From JBBQZO01 sp038207625 (GTDB lineage: Bacteria > Pseudomonadota > Gammaproteobacteria > Burkholderiales > Burkholderiaceae_D), in contig JBBQZO010000021.1 in the NCBI GenBank assembly GCA_038207625.1, positions 42,203 to 106,202 of the forward strand: a stretch of 64,000 nucleotides of DNA. Reading direction: 5' to 3'. The notes under the pieces are model-generated. The model was not told the DNA's origin. It worked only from the letters and a program-made list of their open reading frames with translations, and searched no databases. Of the stretch, positions 60,128-64,000 are shown piece after piece. Both the position numbers and the translations under genes were made by a program. Positions within the stretch are counted from its first letter, which is position 1. The number at the start of each line of letters is the position of its first letter.

Positions 60128-60973
60128 TCAGCGGCGCTGGCCCATGGTGTCGCCCAGCCGCACGCCCGCTTCCGGCGTCCAGTTCGGATTGAAGCTGATG
60201 ATGTCTTTCTGGAACAGCATCACGACGGTGGAGCCGAGCAGGAAGCGGCCCATTTCCTCGCCTTTTTTCAGCGTGATCTGCTGGTCGTCGTAGCGCCACT
60301 CGCGCACCGCGCGGGTGCGCGGCGGGTTGACCACGCCGTGCCAGGTGGTGGCCATGCTGCCGACGATGGTCGCGCCAACCAGTACCAGCACAAACGGGCC
60401 ATATTCGGTGTCGAACACGCACACCACCCGCTCATTGCGGGCAAACAGATTGGGCACGCCGCGCGCGGTGGTCGGGTTGACCGAAAACAGTTCACCCGGC
60501 ACGTAGATCATGCGGCGCAGGCGCACGTCGCACGGCATGTGGATGCGGTGGTAGTCCTTCGGACTGAGATACAGATTGGCGAACGCGCCGTTCTTGAACT
60601 GGGCGGCTAGTTCGGCGTCGCCGCCGACCAGCGCGGTGGTGCTGAACTTATGGCCCTTGGCCTGATAAATCTGGTCGTTGTCGATGCCGCCGAACTGGCT
60701 GATGCGGCCATCGACCGGGCAGATGAATGGCGCCGGCCCGATCGGACGCGCGTCGGCGCGCAGCGGGCGGGTGAAAAATTCGTTGAAACTGGCGTAGCTG
60801 GCCGTGTCCGGATTCTGTGCCTCGGCCATGTTGACGCCGTAGCGTCCGACAAACCAGTTGATCAGCTTGGTGGTGCGGGCGCCGCCCTTGGCGCCGGCCA
60901 CCCGTCCCGCCAATGCCGTCACGGCTTGCTTTGGGATGAAATACTGCGGCAATACTTTGATTCGATCGGACAC
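60128..60973 (-). CDS. psd: Phosphatidylserine decarboxylase
   Basis: Makes phosphatidylethanolamine from phosphatidylserine at the inner membrane. 281 aa. The self-cleavage LGST motif (Ser248 in GRFLLGSTVV) gives the pyruvoyl group. Asp88 in CPVDGRISQFG and His145 (YHRIHMP) are the autoproteolysis residues. All look intact. 59857-60127 between OsmC and psd shows no gene. It is monocistronic. Confidence 0.95.
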   Translation of the reverse strand: MSDRIKVLPQYFIPKQAVTALAGRVAGAKGGARTTKLINWFVGRYGVNMAEAQNPDTASYASFNEFFTRPLRADARPIGPAPFICPVDGRISQFGGIDNDQIYQAKGHKFSTTALVGGDAELAAQFKNGAFANLYLSPKDYHRIHMPCDVRLRRMIYVPGELFSVNPTTARGVPNLFARNERVVCVFDTEYGPFVLVLVGATIVGSMATTWHGVVNPPRTRAVREWRYDDQQITLKKGEEMGRFLLGSTVVMLFQKDIISFNPNWTPEAGVRLGDTMGQRR

Positions 60974-61094
60974 GATAGGGAGCCTGTAACGAAGACGAGA
61001 GCGAATTATAACGGCGCCGCAGGGGCGCTCAGTAAAATGACATGGTGCGGATGGTAAATATTTTCAGTTCGACCAAACCGGCCGCAGGCCGCTG

Positions 61095-61922
61095 TCAGCG
61101 CTGGCGCGCGCTGGCCGCGATCACCTCGGGCGGATAGTAGCGCCGGAACGCGTCCCAGCCGTTGTCGGAGGCGAACGCGTCATGCACCATCTTGGCCAGC
61201 GCGGCGCGCTCGTCGGCGCTGACCGACAGGCGCGACACATACACGCCGCTTTCGTGCCACGGCAATTCGTGCAGCGGCTCGATGCGCAGCTTGGTCAGCA
61301 GCGGGCGGATGCGCGCGTCCTCTTTGAGGGCGGCGGTAAAACTCATCGGCGTCAGGATGGTGACGTCGGCCGAACCGGCCGCCAGCAGACGCGCCACGCT
61401 GGTTGCGTCGACCTCCATGAAGGCGCGCCCCTCGCTGGTGAGCTGCTTCAGCACGGCCTGGTACTCGCTGCCGTAGTCGTTGCCCCTGACCAGCGCCACG
61501 CGCAGTTCACGCCGCGTCAGCAGTTCTTGCACGCTGTGGATGGGCGCATGCTTGCTGCCGATCGATAGTAGCGTCGCGCGGGTTTCGATCAGCGGCACAA
61601 ATTGGCCGAAGCGGTCGCGCAAGGGCGTATGCGTGGCTGGCATCATCAGGTCCGCCTGGCCGGTCTCGAACAGCGCTTCCAGGCGCGCCTGCGGCACCAC
61701 CGACAGCTTGAATTCGCAGCCGTGGCGGATGCTGATCCCATGCAGCATGCGCGGGTAGATGCCGCCGATCTGGTCGCCGTTGACGATCACGCTGATGCCG
61801 ATCGGGGCCACCGGCACCACGTAGGGGCGCGCACAGCCGGCCCACGCGACGAGCGGCGCCGCCAGCGCAAACAGTACGGCGCCGGCGCGCCATCGACTAC
61901 TACAAAAACGTGAACCTGGCAT
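61095..61922 (-). CDS. Periplasmic solute-binding protein, paralogue A
   Basis: 275 aa from ATG 61922 (a further upstream ATG at 61964 is possible). Signal peptide ends in the AWAGCARPYVV region. Family-3-like, with VVPVAPIGISVIVNGDQIGGIYPRML, LEALFETGQADLMMPAT, and YYPPEVIAASARQR near the end. About half of the residues match paralogue B (63005), e.g. CARP-VVPVAPIG-SVIVNG and FRRYYPPE. No permease beside it. It lies downstream of the EamA gene across the 8-bp repeat array. Confidence 0.85.
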   Translation of the reverse strand: MPGSRFCSSRWRAGAVLFALAAPLVAWAGCARPYVVPVAPIGISVIVNGDQIGGIYPRMLHGISIRHGCEFKLSVVPQARLEALFETGQADLMMPATHTPLRDRFGQFVPLIETRATLLSIGSKHAPIHSVQELLTRRELRVALVRGNDYGSEYQAVLKQLTSEGRAFMEVDATSVARLLAAGSADVTILTPMSFTAALKEDARIRPLLTKLRIEPLHELPWHESGVYVSRLSVSADERAALAKMVHDAFASDNGWDAFRRYYPPEVIAASARQR

Positions 61923-62028
61923 CGTCTGTCGCAACGGCCCCAAATCGAAACGCCGATGCCACATGACATCAGCGGGGGATTATGCCTTGTTCCGCACCGC
62001 CTTGCCAAGCCGCGCCGCACGCCGGCTC

Positions 62029-62112
62029 AGAGGCACAGAGGCACAGAGGCACAGAGGCACAGAGGCACAGAGGCACAGAGGCACAGAGGCACAGAGGCAC
62101 AGAGGCACAGAG
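62029..62112. repeat. 8-bp tandem repeat array, 10.5 copies of AGAGGCAC
   Basis: Ten head-to-tail units of AGAGGCAC from 62029 to 62108 plus a partial AGAG. It lies in the gap between the EamA stop (62151) and the paralogue A start (61922), upstream of the latter. On the plus strand it gives frames with HRGTEAQR repeats; I treat those as artefacts. Confidence 0.95.
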
Positions 62113-62150
62113 CGCGATCGGCGTGCTCGGTGGACAGGAACGAAAGCCTG

Positions 62151-63008
62151 TCAGGCCAGGCGCATCAGCACCGCGCCTAGCGCCACCAGAGCGATGGCGC
62201 CATAGCGGCGCGCGCTGATCCGTTCGCGCAGCACCAGCGCGGCGATAGCGGTGGCGAACAGGATCGACGTCTCGCGCAGCGCCGCGATGGCCGCCACCGG
62301 CGCTTGCGTCATCGCCCACAGGACGATGCCGTACGAGCCGAGCGTGCCAGCCCCGCCCAGCGCGACGATGCGCGCATTAGCCAGGGCGTGCGGGCGCAAC
62401 TGGCCGGGCCGGCGCAGCCGCACCGCGCCGCAAAAGCCCACGCCGGTGAGCAGGAAGATCCACATGGTGTAGGCGGGCGGCGCGCCGGACAGGCGCACGC
62501 CGACCCCGTCGATCAAGGTGTAGGCGGCGATCACGCAGGCCGTCAGCAGCGCATATGCGGTGGTGCGGCCGGTGCCGGGCGCGTCGCGCCGCGCCGACGA
62601 ACTCAGGGCCAGGATGCCGGCGCAAATGCAGGCCAGGGCCAGCCATTGCGCCGCGCTGAGGTGCTCGCCGATGATGGCCGCGCTGCCCAGCGCCACCAGC
62701 AGCGGCGCGCAGCCGCGCATCAATGGATAGGCGTGGCTGATGCTGCCCTTGCGATAAGTGGCCACCAGCAGCGCGTAGTACAGCAGTTGGCTGGCGCTGG
62801 AGGCGGCAATGAAGGGCCAACTGGCGGCCTTCGGCGCCGGCACGAAGGGCAAGGCCAGCGCTGCGATCAGCGCGGCCCCGCCGGCCACCAGCGCGGTGGT
62901 CAGAAAGGTATCCTTGCCCGATTTGACCAGCGCGTTCCAGCTGGCGTGCAGCAGCGCCGACAGCAGCACGGCGGCCAGCACGCCGCCCGGGATGTGGGCC
63001 AGCGTCAA
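62151..63008 (-). CDS. EamA/DMT-family transporter
   Basis: Ten-helix transporter, 285 aa. Repeats visible: LLSALLHASWNALVKSGKD and LACVIAAYTLIDGVGVRLS-like (TACVIAAYTLIDGVGVRLS). The start at 63008 overlaps the stop of paralogue B as ATGA, so it is translationally coupled to it. Substrate unknown. It is the only transporter near the two paralogous solute-binding proteins. Confidence 0.88.
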   Translation of the reverse strand: MTLAHIPGGVLAAVLLSALLHASWNALVKSGKDTFLTTALVAGGAALIAALALPFVPAPKAASWPFIAASSASQLLYYALLVATYRKGSISHAYPLMRGCAPLLVALGSAAIIGEHLSAAQWLALACICAGILALSSSARRDAPGTGRTTAYALLTACVIAAYTLIDGVGVRLSGAPPAYTMWIFLLTGVGFCGAVRLRRPGQLRPHALANARIVALGGAGTLGSYGIVLWAMTQAPVAAIAALRETSILFATAIAALVLRERISARRYGAIALVALGAVLMRLA

Positions 63009-63841
63009 TGCGCGCCGGCCACCAAGGGGCGCGCGCCAGCGTTCAAAATCTCGGGTGGGTAGTAGCGTTTGAAACTGTCCCAGACTTCTCCCGACTTGAC
63101 GGCAGCCTGCAGAGCCCGTTCGAGCGTGGCCCGGTCGGGCGTGCTCACGCCCGTCTTGGACAGGTAGATGCCGCTCTCGCCCCAGGATAGCTCGTCGAAG
63201 GTTTCGATGCGCAGCTTTGCCAGCAGCGCTTCGACGCGCGCGTCGCCCTGCACCGCGCCGGCCAGGATGATCGGCGACATCAGCGTGGCGTCGGCCAAGC
63301 CGGCGCCCATGAGGCGCGCCACGGCGACCGGATCGACTTCCATGAAGACCCGGCCCTGCGCGCTGAGCTGTTTAATCAGGCTCTGGTAGGGGGCGCCGTA
63401 GTCGAAGCCGCGCACCAACGCCAAGCGCAGTTCGCGTCGCTCCACCAGTTCCTGCAGCGAGCGCACCGGCGCGCGCTTGTTATCAAACGACAGCAGCGCT
63501 GCACGGCTGGCAATGAGCGGCACAAAATAACCGGCTTCGTCGCGCCGCGCGGTGCGGGTGGCCGGCATCAGCAAATCGGCGCTGCCAGCCTCGAACAGCG
63601 CCTCAAGGCGCGCGCGCGGCACCACCGACAGCGTGAACAGGCAGCCGGTGCGCGCGCTCACGCGTGTGAGTAGCTCGGGATAGATGCCGCTGGGACTGTT
63701 GCCGTTGACGATCACGCTCATGCCGATCGGCGCCACCGGCACCAGCAGCGGGCGCGCGCAGCCGGCCCGACTGGCCAGTGGCGTTGCCAGGGCCAGGCTC
63801 AGGGTCACACGCGCTCCGTATCGAATCCAGCGTTGCTGCAT
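63005..63841 (-). CDS. Periplasmic solute-binding protein, paralogue B
   Basis: 278 aa from ATG 63841 with GGGAG upstream. Signal peptide ends near ASRAGCARP. Reads LLVPVAPIGMSVIVNGNSPSGIYPELLTRV, LEALFEAGSADLLMPATRTARRDEAGYFVPLI and FKRYYPPEILNAGARPL. Clear paralogue of 61095, same order of segments. Overlaps the EamA gene, so the unit B-EamA-(repeat)-A may be one transcript. DMT exporters do not normally use binding proteins, which makes the pairing odd. Confidence 0.85.
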   Translation of the reverse strand: MQQRWIRYGARVTLSLALATPLASRAGCARPLLVPVAPIGMSVIVNGNSPSGIYPELLTRVSARTGCLFTLSVVPRARLEALFEAGSADLLMPATRTARRDEAGYFVPLIASRAALLSFDNKRAPVRSLQELVERRELRLALVRGFDYGAPYQSLIKQLSAQGRVFMEVDPVAVARLMGAGLADATLMSPIILAGAVQGDARVEALLAKLRIETFDELSWGESGIYLSKTGVSTPDRATLERALQAAVKSGEVWDSFKRYYPPEILNAGARPLVAGAH

Positions 63842-63946
63842 GGTTGCTCGCCGCTCCCTGACGTGATTGCCTTGCCGCGAGGCAAGGTAATCAAAGTTTG
63901 CCCCATTTTGCGCCAAACGCCTAAGGCTTTTGGCGATATCTGGCCG

Positions 63947-63960
63947 GTTCAGGCCTGAAC
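63947..63960. repeat. 14-bp perfect palindrome
   Basis: GTTCAGGCCTGAAC, about 105 bp upstream of paralogue B and overlapping the possible stop codon of a minus-strand frame that enters at the right edge. It could be an operator or 3'-end element. Confidence 0.5.
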
Positions 63961-64000
63961 AGCCACGCCCGCATGCGCGTGGCGGCGGAAATAGCCGACC
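63949..64000 (-). CDS. Possible 3' end of a gene entering from the right edge
   Basis: A minus-strand frame open to the window edge, ending in TGA (63949-63951), encodes VGYFRRHAHAGVAVQA. Only 16 residues are visible. It lacks an ORF-length check, so it may be chance. Confidence 0.3.
   Translation of the reverse strand, partial: VGYFRRHAHAGVAVQA

Noticed and set aside
62029..62112. Possible CRISPR array
   Set aside because: Units are only 8 bp, contiguous, without spacers, and no cas genes are near.
61956..62218. Three overlapping frames with HRGTEAQR repeats
   Set aside because: Produced by the 8-bp tandem DNA array; all three frames show the same peptide period, as expected from non-coding repeats.

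Overview
The window is high-GC chromosomal DNA, most likely from a Betaproteobacterium of the order Burkholderiales (Oxalobacteraceae, Massilia/Duganella/Janthinobacterium-like). This rests on the gene content: a complete minor-pilin/PilY1 operon, a probable DUF2863 protein, a MexEF/BpeEF-type RND operon with an LlpE-like hydrolase, many small orphan family-3 solute-binding proteins and several c-di-GMP proteins. Genus level is inference. I see no prophage, IS element, integron or CRISPR array.

Layout. 1-1314: 3' part of a TctE-like sensor kinase. 1457-7813: type IV pilus assembly operon fimU-pilV-pilW-pilX-pilY1-pilE, with overlapping or closely spaced genes. 7937-10386: prfC, then two near-identical tRNA-Arg(ACG) units on the minus strand, each with its own promoter and terminator. 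10510-20719: lldD, a D-2-hydroxyacid dehydrogenase coupled to a LysR regulator, and, divergent from that regulator, an operon of small secreted protein, LlpE-like hydrolase without a catalytic serine, membrane-fusion protein, RND pump and outer-membrane channel. 20843-30600: an Ala/Lys-rich secreted protein, CheR, an orphan solute-binding protein, three GGDEF or GGDEF-EAL proteins and a SulP transporter. 30637-34450: PlsC-like acyltransferase, arsenic operon arsR-(small ORF)-aquaporin-arsC, a VOC remnant, and a membrane protein paired with a small secreted HExxH protein. 34436-45191: sulfurtransferase, DUF2863, NTP pyrophosphohydrolase, DUF2058, a secreted 11-residue-repeat protein, a lipoprotein/helical-protein pair, ArsR-type regulator with Old Yellow Enzyme, M28 peptidase, and DUF1304/TetR. 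45232-53830: EamA and BenE transporters, a guanidine-II (mini-ykkC) riboswitch in front of a Gdx-type SMR exporter, 4-hydroxyproline epimerase with PAS-AraC regulator and M14 deacylase, acyltransferase 3 and cupin. 53859-64000: more solute-binding proteins, pirin-azoR with divergent LysR, a hybrid histidine kinase, OsmC, psd, and an operon of two paralogous solute-binding proteins around an EamA transporter.

How the parts work together. The first 8 kb builds and primes type IV pili. The RND operon, Gdx with its riboswitch, and ArsR-aquaporin-ArsC are three inducible detoxification units for organic compounds, guanidinium and arsenate/arsenite. The GGDEF/EAL proteins and CheR suggest control of surface behaviour that may feed into pili, which is inference. 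Two unrelated intergenic loci carry 8-bp tandem arrays that share a GCWCAGA core. They are the most unusual DNA-level structure in the window. No clearly undescribed multi-gene system stands out. The best candidates for new biology are the catalytically degenerate hydrolase with its small partner in the RND operon, the membrane-protein/HExxH pair, and the lipoprotein/helical pair.
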